From the NCBI RefSeq assembly GCF_000714435.1, contig NZ_JJMW01000062.1, forward strand, positions 1 through 50,269: a stretch of DNA of 50,269 nt, written 5' to 3'. Of this stretch, positions 33,535 to 41,172 are shown in pieces. Below the pieces are notes generated by a model, which saw nothing but the letters and a program-made list of their open reading frames with translations, searched no databases and had not been told where the DNA came from. The translations under genes were made by a program, and so were the position numbers. The DNA comes from Exiguobacterium alkaliphilum 12/1. Its GTDB lineage: Bacteria > Bacillota > Bacilli > Exiguobacteriales > Exiguobacteriaceae. How positions within the stretch are numbered: position 1 is the stretch's first letter; each line of letters opens with the position of its first letter.

Positions 33535-33897
33535 TCATATCGCTTGAATCATCTCGACACGATTTCCGAACGGATCACGGAACTCGAACCGGTCAAAACC
33601 CGGAATCGGGATGCCCGTGATGCGGTCAATCCCTTCCGCTTCCAACCGTCGTCCCCATGCCTCCAAATTAGTAACGGCATAGGCGACGTGGGCTTTCGTT
33701 CGGGAGCGGTCGACGCCGTCCTCTGCGCCGACGTGGACGCTCTGGTCACCGAGTTTGAGCCAAAATCCGCCGCGCCCTTGCAGCGACGCGGGCTTTTCCA
33801 TCTCTTCTAACCCGAGCAAATAGCAATAGAAGGCACGGGCCCGCGCTTCTTCTCCAGTCGGGATTGTGATTTGTACGTGATGGATACCTAGAATCAT
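33535..33897 (-). CDS. VOC-family (glyoxalase-like) protein
   Basis: 120 residues, vicinal oxygen chelate fold with two beta-alpha-beta-beta-beta modules. HHVQITIP (His ligand), ARAFYCYLLGLEE, HVAYAVTNLEAWG (second His) and DPFGNRVEMIQ (Glu ligand) are in place. Family members include glyoxalases, dioxygenases and fosfomycin-type resistance enzymes; the substrate is unknown. ATG overlaps the fetB stop (ATGA), so it is the last gene of that operon. Confidence 0.82.
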   Translation of the reverse strand: MILGIHHVQITIPTGEEARARAFYCYLLGLEEMEKPASLQGRGGFWLKLGDQSVHVGAEDGVDRSRTKAHVAYAVTNLEAWGRRLEAEGIDRITGIPIPGFDRFEFRDPFGNRVEMIQAI

Positions 33898-34667
33898 GTT
33901 GCTTTCCCCTTTCGATACGTCAAGCCGACGAACTGCAGCTTCTGATTGAACAGGCGCGGATACGCGAGATAGCCGACCATGACGGCCGAAATCGTCGCCG
34001 TCGTCAAGATGAGGAACAAGATGAGGAGTTGATACAATACCGCCTCCATCGGGTCGGCTCCGCCGATGATGAGCCCGCTCATCATGCCCGGCAGTTGGAC
34101 GAGCCCCATCGTCTTTTGCGCCTCGACCGTCGGAATCATGCTCGTGCGGATGGCGTTCTTCAAGCTCCGGTCAATCGCCGTCTTCGGCGCCCCGCCCATC
34201 GACAAGATGAGCTCAATCACCTCGTCGCTCCGCTCGACCTCGTCTTTGAACTTGTTCAAGAACAGGAGCGACAACACCATACAGTTGCCGATGACCATGC
34301 CGCTAATCGGGATGACCTTGTCCGGCTCGAACGGGATGATGCCGAGCCCGAGCATAAGCCCCATCGTCAGCACCTCGACCGTGACGAGCGTGAGGACGAT
34401 CATCCACGTGATGCCGGGGATGCCGTCCCCTTTTTTGATGATGTTCTGTGTCGCCGCCCCGATCATGAGAAGGATCATGAAGAGCATGAACACCGGGTTG
34501 TCGCTCTCGAAGACGAACGTCAAGATGTAGCCAATCACCAACAGTTGGATGATGGAACGCACCGTCGCGATGACGATGTCACGTTCGAGCCCGAGCTTGA
34601 GATAGAGCGCCAGTCCGAGCGGGATGGCGACAAAGATGAGCGACGTCAACAGTTCGACGAACGTCAT
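33894..34667 (-). CDS. fetB: Iron export ABC transporter permease FetB
   Basis: 257 residues from ATG 34667, preceded by GAGGGGGGAAGAGCT; the longer frame is the antisense-like overlap of fetA. UPF0014/YbbM family: six to seven membrane segments, with SLIFVAIPLGLALYLKLGLE, TVRSIIQLLVIGYIL, PISGMVIGNCMVLSLLFLN, a SMGGAPKTAIDRSLKNAIRT loop and GLVQLPGMMSGLIIGGADP. In E. coli FetAB exports iron and protects against oxidative stress. The start overlaps the fetA stop by 4 bases. Confidence 0.87.
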   Translation of the reverse strand: MTFVELLTSLIFVAIPLGLALYLKLGLERDIVIATVRSIIQLLVIGYILTFVFESDNPVFMLFMILLMIGAATQNIIKKGDGIPGITWMIVLTLVTVEVLTMGLMLGLGIIPFEPDKVIPISGMVIGNCMVLSLLFLNKFKDEVERSDEVIELILSMGGAPKTAIDRSLKNAIRTSMIPTVEAQKTMGLVQLPGMMSGLIIGGADPMEAVLYQLLILFLILTTATISAVMVGYLAYPRLFNQKLQFVGLTYRKGKAT

Positions 34668-35368
34668 AGCTCTTCCCCCCTCACGAACCGCCCGATCATC
34701 GGATTGTCCGACTCGTCGATGAACGAGGCGTCCCCGAACTCGATCAACTCGCCGTTCCGTAAAAACCACATGTCGTCACTGACGCGCCGCGCTTGATCCA
34801 AGTCATGGGTGATCCAGATGACGGTGACCCCATATTCGCGCTGCAGGCGGACGATGAGCCGTTCAATCTCTTTCACCGTCCGATAGTCGAGGCTCGCCGT
34901 GATCTCATCTAACAGGAGCACGTCCGGTTTGTTGACGAGCGTCCGAGCGATGGCGACGCGGCTCCGTTCCCCGCCCGACAGCGTCTTGACGGGCTTGTCG
35001 AGCATCCGTTCGCCCAAGTCGACAGCTTGTAATAGCGAGGCCGCCTTATCTCGGTCGAGCGTCTCCCCGAAAATCGCTTTCGGCAAGTTCAGATTGTCAT
35101 ACACCGACCCGTCAATCATCGGCGCACTTTGGAACGCCATGCCGATCCGTTTACGCAGGGCGATGATGTCGAGCTGTTGAATGTCTTCCCCTTTGAAATA
35201 CACCGTGCCCGAATCCGGGGACAGCAGTCCGTTGATGTGCTTCAAACACGTCGTCTTCCCAGCACCGCTCGGGCCGACGAACGTCGTGATGCGCCCTTCA
35301 CGGAAGTAGCCCGTCACGTTATGTAGGATGTCCCCGTGACTGACGCCATTAAACTCGATGATGTGCAT
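34664..35368 (-). CDS. fetA: Iron export ABC transporter ATP-binding protein FetA
   Basis: 234 residues. Walker A GPSGAGKTT (about 33-41), Q-loop AFQSAPMI, signature TLSGGERSR, Walker B DVLLLDEITASLD and switch His WITHDLDQ. The EITASLD form with Thr-Ala-Ser after the Walker B Glu and coupling to a UPF0014 permease identify FetA/YbbL. AAAGGA lies 10 bases before ATG. It starts 3 bases after the acetyltransferase stop. Confidence 0.86.
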   Translation of the reverse strand: MHIIEFNGVSHGDILHNVTGYFREGRITTFVGPSGAGKTTCLKHINGLLSPDSGTVYFKGEDIQQLDIIALRKRIGMAFQSAPMIDGSVYDNLNLPKAIFGETLDRDKAASLLQAVDLGERMLDKPVKTLSGGERSRVAIARTLVNKPDVLLLDEITASLDYRTVKEIERLIVRLQREYGVTVIWITHDLDQARRVSDDMWFLRNGELIEFGDASFIDESDNPMIGRFVRGEEL

Positions 35369-35371
35369 CGC

Positions 35372-35908
35372 TCATCGGTCCTTTCTTTGATTTAGTCGCG
35401 AATACATATACAGGTCATCATACTTGCCGCGCGTGAATTCGTAGCTTCGAAGCAATCCTTCCTGCAAAAAGCCGTGCCGTTCGAGGAGATGCATCGACGC
35501 TTCATTTTCCGGTTCGACGAGGGCTTCAATCCGCATGAGCTGAAGCTCATGAAATCCGTACGCGACGACGGCTTCAAGCGCTTCCCCGGCAATGCCTTTC
35601 CCCCAGTAATCCGGGCTCAGTTCAAAACCAATTTCGGCTCGATGATGCTTTTCAGACCGATTCAATAACCCGCAACTGCCGATGACGACGTCCTGGCCTT
35701 TAATGGTGATCCCGAACCGGAAACCAGTCCCGTCCTTCAAAATCGAATCGTACCAGGCAATCTCCTCTAACGCATCGTCTAACGTCGCGAACGGTTCAAG
35801 CCCCATATGCGCCACAACTTCCGGTTTACATAGATAAGATAAGACGCTTGCGGCATCGGCTGGCGTGACGGAACGCAAGACGAGCCGATTCGTTTCGAGT
35901 TGCTTCAT
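35372..35908 (-). CDS. GNAT-family N-acetyltransferase (RimJ/RimL type)
   Basis: 178 residues. N-terminal LETNRLVLRSVTPADAASVL, acetyl-CoA loop SPDYWGKGIAGEALEAVVAYGF (Q/RxxGxG/A form GKGIAG) and LMRIEALVEPENEASMHLLE with RHGFLQEG match the ribosomal-protein-alanine acetyltransferase-like branch. The substrate could be a protein N-terminus or a small molecule. Its start overlaps the stop of the DUF6440-like gene, so it is translated within the same operon. Confidence 0.85.
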   Translation of the reverse strand: MKQLETNRLVLRSVTPADAASVLSYLCKPEVVAHMGLEPFATLDDALEEIAWYDSILKDGTGFRFGITIKGQDVVIGSCGLLNRSEKHHRAEIGFELSPDYWGKGIAGEALEAVVAYGFHELQLMRIEALVEPENEASMHLLERHGFLQEGLLRSYEFTRGKYDDLYMYSRLNQRKDR

Positions 35909-36126
35909 GTCAGTCGTGACAGCTCATCGACGACGACATCACCGTTCGCATCAACCAAGGGTGTGATTCCGCCGCTCGTGCCGACCCACGTTTGAATGTA
36001 GTTGACGCCAGTCGCGGTGTCGACGAGAATCGTTACTTGTCCGAGTTCCGGTAACTGCTCTGTCAGCTTCACAACGAATCGCTTCGTACCTTCTACATCT
36101 ACTTCTGCTTTCTTTTTGAACAACAT
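35905..36126 (-). CDS. Small DUF6440-like protein
   Basis: 73 residues beginning LFKKKAEVDVEGTKRFVVKL, with TILVDTATGVNYIQTWVGTS and a Gly-rich turn before PLVDANGDVVVDELSR. The conserved VDTxTGVxYI pattern fits DUF6440 proteins, short beta-rich proteins of unknown function. It heads a five-gene operon (this gene, GNAT, fetA, fetB, VOC) in which every junction overlaps or is within 3 bases. Confidence 0.65.
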   Translation of the reverse strand: MLFKKKAEVDVEGTKRFVVKLTEQLPELGQVTILVDTATGVNYIQTWVGTSGGITPLVDANGDVVVDELSRLT

Positions 36127-36163
36127 CCTATCCCGCCTTTCTCTAGTTACTTCTCATCATATC

Positions 36164-36191
36164 TTTTATACTAAAAATGATAAAATAAACA
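36164..36191 (-). promoter_or_regulatory. Probable promoter of the DUF6440-GNAT-fetAB operon
   Basis: On the minus strand TTGTTT (36186-36191) and TATAAA (36164-36169) are 16 bases apart, 38 bases before the first gene. The same AT-rich gap must also serve the divergent gene at 36210. Confidence 0.45.
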
Positions 36192-36209
36192 ATTTCTCAG
36201 AGGTGCCCC

Positions 36210-36533
36210 GTGAAAACGTATGACAAAATGCTTATCGCCATACATGAACCTGATTGGAATTGTTATGCCGAAAAAGTTGTATGGCTTTATGTCGCACAGC
36301 CAACAGATACAAAAAAAAGATTGTTTCGCTTACCTAACTACATTTACTATTTTGTTTCTTTAGATGAGAAAAGAATGCCGTCTGAGTATGGGGTCGTTAA
36401 AACAATCTCACCGGCTATCACGGCAAGAGAACTTGCCGAGGCGGACTATGTAAGTCGAGGTATAGACACCTCTTCCCTCACTGAAGAGCTTATTGAAGAA
36501 TATGAGCAATTTTTAAATACAATTAACGCTTAA
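36210..36533 (+). CDS. Hypothetical protein, possibly part of a decayed gene
   Basis: 107 residues from GTG after GAGGTG. AT-rich compared with neighbours. It has an aromatic N-terminal half (DWNCYAEKVVWLYVAQPTDT; LPNYIYYFVSLDE) and an acidic helical end (LTEELIEEYEQFLNTINA). No known family. The TAA stop is in the same frame as the next fragment (36549), with no stop in the five codons between, so a longer original gene broken by a stop is possible. Confidence 0.5.
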   Translation: MKTYDKMLIAIHEPDWNCYAEKVVWLYVAQPTDTKKRLFRLPNYIYYFVSLDEKRMPSEYGVVKTISPAITARELAEADYVSRGIDTSSLTEELIEEYEQFLNTINA

Positions 36534-36548
36534 CCAGAACATACCCCA

Positions 36549-36733
36549 ATGGCAGTCACATGGTTTGAAAAAATTTTACCAATCAAAGAAAAACGATTGA
36601 AAGTTCATAAAAAGTTTTTCAGCGGTCTTACGAAAGAGGAGAAGGCAGAGCTCTTTGAAAGTTAATCACGATTCATGCTGATCGTTATAAAACATGGAAA
36701 GAGCAAATCGAAGCGCTTCATACACCAGGCTAA
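36549..36733 (+). pseudogene. Frameshifted small protein gene
   Basis: Frame 1 reads MAVTWFEKILPIKEKRLKVH and on to KAELFES with TAA at 36663; a second frame from about 36659 reads LITIHADRYKTWKEQIEALH and ends PG at TAA 36731. One extra A in GAAAG (36657-36661) would join them into a 61-residue protein (junction LFEKLITIHAD). The ATG has no ribosome site. It is in frame with, and 15 bases after, the preceding ORF. A one-base deletion in an A-run or a sequencing error would explain it. Confidence 0.5.
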
Positions 36734-36790
36734 TCAATACAACATTCAATCCAGCGACTGCCATCGATGTTTTCTTGATTAGCGGGCATA

Positions 36791-36826
36791 ACAAAAGTGA
36801 GTCCCAGGGAAGGGGCTCGCTTTTGT
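36791..36826. terminator. Bidirectional terminator
   Basis: ACAAAAGTGAGTCCC and GGGGCTCGCTTTTGT arms pair with two mismatches; A/T tracts at both ends let it work on both strands. It ends the P-loop kinase gene from the right and the damaged gene from the left. Confidence 0.75.
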
Positions 36827-37386
36827 CATAGCTGGAAATGTTGTTTGATGCGCGCCGCGACGGTCTCCGCGTCGAGATGCGTGTTGTCGATCCGTAAATA
36901 GTTGTCGACGTCGAGTTCCCCGTCCCGCGAATTCAAACGGTACATCGTCGCCGTCTGCTTCAGCTCCCCTTCCGACCAGGCGATGTCCCGCTTCGTCGGC
37001 TTATGTATGAGCCGATTCTCGGTCGTGTTCCGGATGAGCCGTTCCTCGATGTCCGCCTCGAGTTCGACGTAATAAATGTCAGCCCCGCGCGACTCGAAAA
37101 TCGTCGTCACGTGTCGCACGTATGCCCAGTCCTCTTCCATATCGAACGCCCAGACGAACGTGAAAATCATGCCCGGCAAGTCGCTTTTCGCAACCGACTC
37201 GAACAGTTCTTCTCGGAACAGTTCGACGATTCGACGCCCCTCTTTCGTCCCATAACTAAAAAAGGGGCTAACGAGGTCAATTGTCATATGGTTATGAAAC
37301 AGTTTCAACCCCGTTTCTTTCGCTAACTCTTGCCCGACCGTCATCTTGCCGACGGCTTGCGGGCCGAACAAAATCACAAATTTCAT
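36826..37386 (-). CDS. P-loop kinase-like ATPase (shikimate kinase-like)
   Basis: 186 residues from ATG 37386 after AGAGGGGGAATCAGG; the upstream in-frame start lacks a ribosome site. Walker A GPQAVGKMTVGQEL (about 8-21) opens an AAA/shikimate-kinase-like fold; LFHNHMTIDLVSPFF and IFTFVWAFDMEEDWAYV follow, with a lid-like ENRLIHKPTKRD region. Related small kinases occur in many Bacilli without known substrate. It is monocistronic. Confidence 0.72.
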   Translation of the reverse strand: MKFVILFGPQAVGKMTVGQELAKETGLKLFHNHMTIDLVSPFFSYGTKEGRRIVELFREELFESVAKSDLPGMIFTFVWAFDMEEDWAYVRHVTTIFESRGADIYYVELEADIEERLIRNTTENRLIHKPTKRDIAWSEGELKQTATMYRLNSRDGELDVDNYLRIDNTHLDAETVAARIKQHFQL

Positions 37387-37479
37387 CCTGATTCCCCCTC
37401 TATTTTTCAAAAGTTTACCATACATAGCTTCATCTGAAACCGGGAATAGGATGGTGATTTTAGTGAAGGAGGCATCTCT

Positions 37480-38391
37480 ATGCCAAAAGATCCAAAACTC
37501 GAGCGCTTTGTCTTACGCGTCTCCGTTTTCGCCTCGCTCTTCTTCGCCATCGCCGGCATTCTCGTCGGTCTTTGGCTATCCTCGTCGTTCATCTTGTTTG
37601 ACGGGGTCTATTCCTTTTTAAGCGTCATCATGAGCTGGGTCTCGCTTCGGGCCGGTATGTTCATGTTGACGGCCGATAAGCGTTTCCCGTTCGGCAAGAG
37701 CACAATCGAGCCGTTCATCATCTTGTTCCAGTACGGGGTACTCTTATTCGTCATCGTCAACGCCGTCCTGGGGGCCATCGAGGATATTCGCTCTGGTGGA
37801 AACGACCTCGTCCTTGGGGGTGCCCTCGTCTACCTTGCCGTCAGCGCCGGCATCTCGTACAGCATCTATCGCTATTTGAACAGCTTCAAGATGAAGGCGA
37901 GCTCCGGACTCGTCACGGCGGAAGTCGTACAGTGGCGGCTCGATACGCTACTCACCGTCAGCGGTCTCATCGGGTATCTCATCGCCCAAGTGCTCGTCTG
38001 GCTCTCGTTCGAGGCCGTCGCCCCTTACATCGACCCGGTCATGCTCATCTTGAGCGCCCTTTGGCTCGTCCGCACCCCGCTCATCGAGATGTGGACGGCC
38101 ATCAAAGAACTGATTGACATGGACACGGGCACGCCCTACAGCAACCAAATTCGGTTGACCGTACTCCAAGTCGCACATCAGTTCGACGTCGACAAGACAT
38201 ACGTCCGCACGACGAAGTCCGGCAACGTCTTGTTCCTTGAAATCGACCTCGTCGTTCCGCGCGACTACCCGTACGACACGATCGCCGACCAGGACAAGAT
38301 TCGGCAACAGCTGTTCGACGCGCTCGCCTTCTTACCGTATGAGAAATGGCTGACCGTCTCGTTCACCCATGACAATCGTTGGGCGGAGTGA
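37480..38391 (+). CDS. CDF-family cation efflux transporter
   Basis: 303 residues with about six membrane segments in the first 200 residues and a cytoplasmic tail. DGVYSFLSVIMSWVSLRAG in TM2 and the QWRLDT motif in TM5 occupy the metal-site positions of cation diffusion facilitators, with FPFGKSTIEPFIIL as the usual G-[KR]-x-x-x-E loop. The TM2 site is D-x-x-x-S instead of H/D-x-x-x-D, so metal choice is unclear (Zn, Mn or Fe are family options). AAGGAGG precedes ATG. Confidence 0.8.
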   Translation: MPKDPKLERFVLRVSVFASLFFAIAGILVGLWLSSSFILFDGVYSFLSVIMSWVSLRAGMFMLTADKRFPFGKSTIEPFIILFQYGVLLFVIVNAVLGAIEDIRSGGNDLVLGGALVYLAVSAGISYSIYRYLNSFKMKASSGLVTAEVVQWRLDTLLTVSGLIGYLIAQVLVWLSFEAVAPYIDPVMLILSALWLVRTPLIEMWTAIKELIDMDTGTPYSNQIRLTVLQVAHQFDVDKTYVRTTKSGNVLFLEIDLVVPRDYPYDTIADQDKIRQQLFDALAFLPYEKWLTVSFTHDNRWAE

Positions 38392-38477
38392 GGTACCCTT
38401 CAAATTATTGTTTACCCCCCGAACATTTGAGGAATAGGCATACATCTTATGTTTTGGAGAAAGAAGGTGTCATCCTC

Positions 38478-39704
38478 GTGACTTGCCCGAAATGCGGAAC
38501 GAAAACCCGCTCGCGAACGACTGCTTGTCCGACGTGTGGCCACCGCTCACGTCGCTATCGCTGGTTCGTCGTCCCATTTGCCATCGCCCTCATCGCGTTT
38601 ATCGCCGTCGTCACGAACGCTTATTTCAAGGACAGTTCGCGCTCGGCCGACTCCCTTGCCGACAAAGTCCGCTTGAATGTGACCGACGACACCGTCTCGG
38701 CGGATGCGGCGACTCCCGCCGACCTCGACGCCTTGCAAGACAGCCTCTTTACGGTCAGCAACGGCACCGGTTTCTTAATCAGTCCACAAGACGTCTTGAC
38801 GGCCGCTTCGAACGTGGCCGGTTTGACGGATATCATCCTCGAACGGGACGGAAACGAGATCGCCGGGACGGTCGTCGGGCGAAACGACGCCATCGCCGTC
38901 ATCCGTATCGAACAAGTTGATTTGACGCCGTTCTCGTTCACCCAAGCGATCGCCGCAAGCGATGAGTCACTCCTGACGATGACGTCGAAAGACCGCATCA
39001 ACGGCACGGTCACGTTCAGTGAGACGGGCTATTCACGGAATTTCGACTTGCCGCGTTATGCGATCGGCAGTCCGCTCCTCACCGAGAACGGGCGTGTGCT
39101 TGCCATCCATTTGCGCGAGTTGACGTTACCGGTCATTTTGTTCGAACAAGACGTCCAGTCGTTCCTCGAATCGGATACGCCGGCACCACCGACGGCCGAA
39201 CTCGCACCGGTCGCGCCGATCTCTCCGCTACCGAAAGAGGCCCCTGTGACGGAAGCACCGGCTCCTGCACCAGCTCCAGCTCCTGCGCCGGCGGAAGAAA
39301 CGCCGCCAGCACCCGAGACACCAGCTGAGCCCGAAGCACCGGCTGAACCAGCCGAACCGGCACCAGCTGTCGAGGAGCCCTTAGAAGCGACCCCGCCGCC
39401 TGAAGAGGAGGCACCAGCTGAAGCGGCGCCACCTGAGGAACCGGTGACCGAACCTGAGCCGCCAGTGACCGAACCGCCGGCTGAACCAGAAACGCCGGTA
39501 ACGGAACCGGCCGAACCGGTCGAGCCGGAAAAACCGGCGGCCGACACCGAGAAGCCGGTGAAAAAGCAGGACAACAAGCCTACCGATAAACCGAAAACCG
39601 AACCACCGGTAAAAGAAGACAAGCCGAAATCAGAAGAATCGAAAGAAGACCCAGCGGCATCGTCCGATGAGCCTGTCGACGAAGAAAGCACGCCTTCCGA
39701 ATGA
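38478..39704 (+). CDS. Zinc-ribbon membrane protein with degenerate trypsin-like domain and Pro/Glu-rich tail
   Basis: 408 residues from GTG 38478 (AAGGTG 8 bases upstream); the longer frame has no ribosome site. Order: zinc ribbon with CPKCG and CPTCG (about 3-22), one membrane helix (FVVPFAIALIAFIAVVTNAYF, about 30-50), a trypsin/HtrA-like domain (about 88-225) and a tail of some 180 residues rich in Pro, Ala and Glu (PAPAPAPAPAEETPPAPETP). The protease fold is recognisable (GTGFLISPQDVLTA; RNDAIAVIRI; GSPLLTENGRVLAIHL), but the catalytic His is S111 and the Ser position is I196, while D137 remains. It should be inactive as a protease. It may bind peptides or the wall as a sensor. An intact HtrA-like gene lies 1.5 kb downstream. 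Confidence 0.75.
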   Translation: MTCPKCGTKTRSRTTACPTCGHRSRRYRWFVVPFAIALIAFIAVVTNAYFKDSSRSADSLADKVRLNVTDDTVSADAATPADLDALQDSLFTVSNGTGFLISPQDVLTAASNVAGLTDIILERDGNEIAGTVVGRNDAIAVIRIEQVDLTPFSFTQAIAASDESLLTMTSKDRINGTVTFSETGYSRNFDLPRYAIGSPLLTENGRVLAIHLRELTLPVILFEQDVQSFLESDTPAPPTAELAPVAPISPLPKEAPVTEAPAPAPAPAPAPAEETPPAPETPAEPEAPAEPAEPAPAVEEPLEATPPPEEEAPAEAAPPEEPVTEPEPPVTEPPAEPETPVTEPAEPVEPEKPAADTEKPVKKQDNKPTDKPKTEPPVKEDKPKSEESKEDPAASSDEPVDEESTPSE

Positions 39705-39717
39705 CGGAAGACGTGCT
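39686..39717. terminator. Terminator overlapping the end of the pseudo-protease gene
   Basis: AAGCACGCCTTCCG and CGGAAGACGTGCTT pair with one mismatch; the stop codon lies in the loop. TTTT follows on the plus strand and TTTC on the minus strand. Confidence 0.75.
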
Positions 39718-39720
39718 TTT

Positions 39721-39885
39721 TCACGTGTCTTTGTTGAATTTCCGTTGCAAGTTGCCGAGCAGCCCACCGAGCAACAGCAGAATGATCGACAACATCCAAA
39801 ACGGCATGACGTCCTGCAACAACCAGACGAGCAAGGCGCTAAATCCGATGACCGCGCCGAGCCAAGCGATGTTTCCTTTTCCCAT
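39721..39885 (-). CDS. Small two-helix membrane protein
   Basis: 54 residues starting MGKGNIAWLGAVIGFSALLV, then WLLQDVMPFWMLSIILLLLG and ending LQRKFNKDT. Two hydrophobic helices are joined by a short DVMPF loop, with a basic tail. GAGGTGAGGGT precedes ATG. It lies 18 bases after the next gene on the same strand, so the two form an operon. No family recognised. The reading is supported by the ribosome site and coherent membrane pattern. Confidence 0.65.
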   Translation of the reverse strand: MGKGNIAWLGAVIGFSALLVWLLQDVMPFWMLSIILLLLGGLLGNLQRKFNKDT

Positions 39886-39903
39886 ACCCTCACCTCAACC
39901 CCA

Positions 39904-40128
39904 TCATAACACATCGATTCGGTGCGCCGTCGCCTGTGGCGGCAAGGAACGCGTCATCTTCTCGTCGTGTTCGACCCGGACGTGTTGGCCGATCGCGAGC
40001 GGCGGCTCATGCTCGAGCCCTTCTTCCAAATGAAAAACGATTCCGTCAAACGGCTCGGCTTCCGGCGATGGGGCGACGCGAATCTTCGCTTCCCCGATGT
40101 CGACGATATAGCCTGTGAACGTGGCCAT
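39904..40128 (-). CDS. DUF3221-like small protein
   Basis: 74 residues from ATG 40128 after GAAGGAGGGAGTCAAG; the longer frame to 40266 overlaps the divergent gene and is rejected. TGYIVDIGEAKIRVAPSP, then AIGQHVRVEHDEKM and the closing LPPQATAHRIDVL fit the DUF3221 pattern (YIVxI..., GxxVxV, P-x-QA-x-A). No signal peptide is present, unlike many members. First gene of a two-gene operon with the small membrane protein. Confidence 0.6.
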   Translation of the reverse strand: MATFTGYIVDIGEAKIRVAPSPEAEPFDGIVFHLEEGLEHEPPLAIGQHVRVEHDEKMTRSLPPQATAHRIDVL

Positions 40129-40254
40129 CTTGACTCCCTCCTTCGTGTCGGATGTGTACACTTTTTCTTTTCCCATTTTTTGAAAAAACTCTACTCGTGA
40201 TGCCGATTCACTTGTATAATAAAGCAACAATCCTAAACGTACGGAGGGACCCAG

Positions 40255-41136
40255 ATGACGAAACACACCATCGACTTACACACCCCAGAATTTCAACGGA
40301 CGTTCCTCGAGATGATGTTGCTTGAAGAATTAACGGAGACATATAACGCCGAGGCGATCGAGACGCTCGTCACGCGCGGCGAGACCCGGTTCCCGGACGA
40401 CCCGTTCTTCCCGGCGATGCGCGCCTATCCGCTCATCCGCGAAGGCGAGTTCGACCAGGCGAAACAACAGCTCGACGCGGCGAGTGCGCTCGGCGACCAT
40501 TACCTCATTCATTGCCTGCTCGGCGCGCTCAGCGACGACGCCGGCTTCACGTTCGAGGCTGAACAGCATTACCTTCGCGCCATCGAACGGTTTCCGAACG
40601 TCCCGATGACGCAGCGGGCCATCGCCATCCATTACTTCCACCGCAAGTTCTACGGGGAGGCCGGGCTCCATTTGATGCATTACGTCCGGCTAACCGGATT
40701 CAATGAAGAGACGGTGCCGATGCTACTCGATTTCTTCCAAGTGTATGACGAGATTCCGCTCGAGATGAACGATGAGCTTTTAAAAGCCGCTATCGGCTAC
40801 TTGAACGCGAACCCGCGCAATCCGCACGCCCATTCGCTCTACGCTTCGATTTGCAGCCACCGGGTCGACATGCTCGTCAAAGGCAAGCCCGATCAAGACA
40901 CGCTCGATGACGAGACGATTCACATGTTGCTCGAAGTCGAAGAGCACGGCATGTGGAGCGCGACGTATGACGACAGCGAGGACCAGATGTTCCGCGCCAT
41001 GTTCGCCGACTATGTCGACAACGTCATCTTACCGAACACGTCTAAGTTTTATGTCTATCGTCTTCGTCTTCGCTATTGGTACCACCGTCTCACGCACCGG
41101 GTGACGGGTGGATATGCGGATTCGTCGATGCGCTAA
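40255..41136 (+). CDS. TPR-like helical repeat protein
   Basis: 293 residues, mostly helical. A TPR-like pattern recurs around FFPAMRAYPLIREGEFDQAK, LIHCLLGALSDDAGFTFEAE, HYLRAIERFPNVPMTQRAIA and ALYAS-type helices near LNANPRNPHAHSLYASICSH. No signal or membrane segment. CGGAGGGACCCAG precedes ATG. TPR proteins are scaffolds; the partner is unknown. A terminator follows the stop. Confidence 0.6.
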   Translation: MTKHTIDLHTPEFQRTFLEMMLLEELTETYNAEAIETLVTRGETRFPDDPFFPAMRAYPLIREGEFDQAKQQLDAASALGDHYLIHCLLGALSDDAGFTFEAEQHYLRAIERFPNVPMTQRAIAIHYFHRKFYGEAGLHLMHYVRLTGFNEETVPMLLDFFQVYDEIPLEMNDELLKAAIGYLNANPRNPHAHSLYASICSHRVDMLVKGKPDQDTLDDETIHMLLEVEEHGMWSATYDDSEDQMFRAMFADYVDNVILPNTSKFYVYRLRLRYWYHRLTHRVTGGYADSSMR

Positions 41137-41139
41137 CAA

Positions 41140-41166
41140 AACCCGCCTTCTGAGTGAAGGCGGGTT
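41140..41166. terminator. Bidirectional terminator
   Basis: AACCCGCCTTC and GAAGGCGGGTT are perfect arms around TGAGT, between converging genes; TAGTTTGTT follows on the plus strand and TTGTT on the minus strand. Confidence 0.8.
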
Positions 41167-41172
41167 AGTTTG

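Noticed and set aside
39056..39799. Gly/Ser-rich minus-strand frame opposite the Pro/Glu tail
   Set aside because: Composition is the complement of Pro/Ala/Glu codons in the pseudo-protease tail; not a glycine-rich protein.
39630..39914. 94-codon cysteine-rich minus-strand frame
   Set aside because: A different minus-strand frame at 39721-39885 has a proper ribosome site and a sensible membrane protein; the cysteine-rich one is its shadow.
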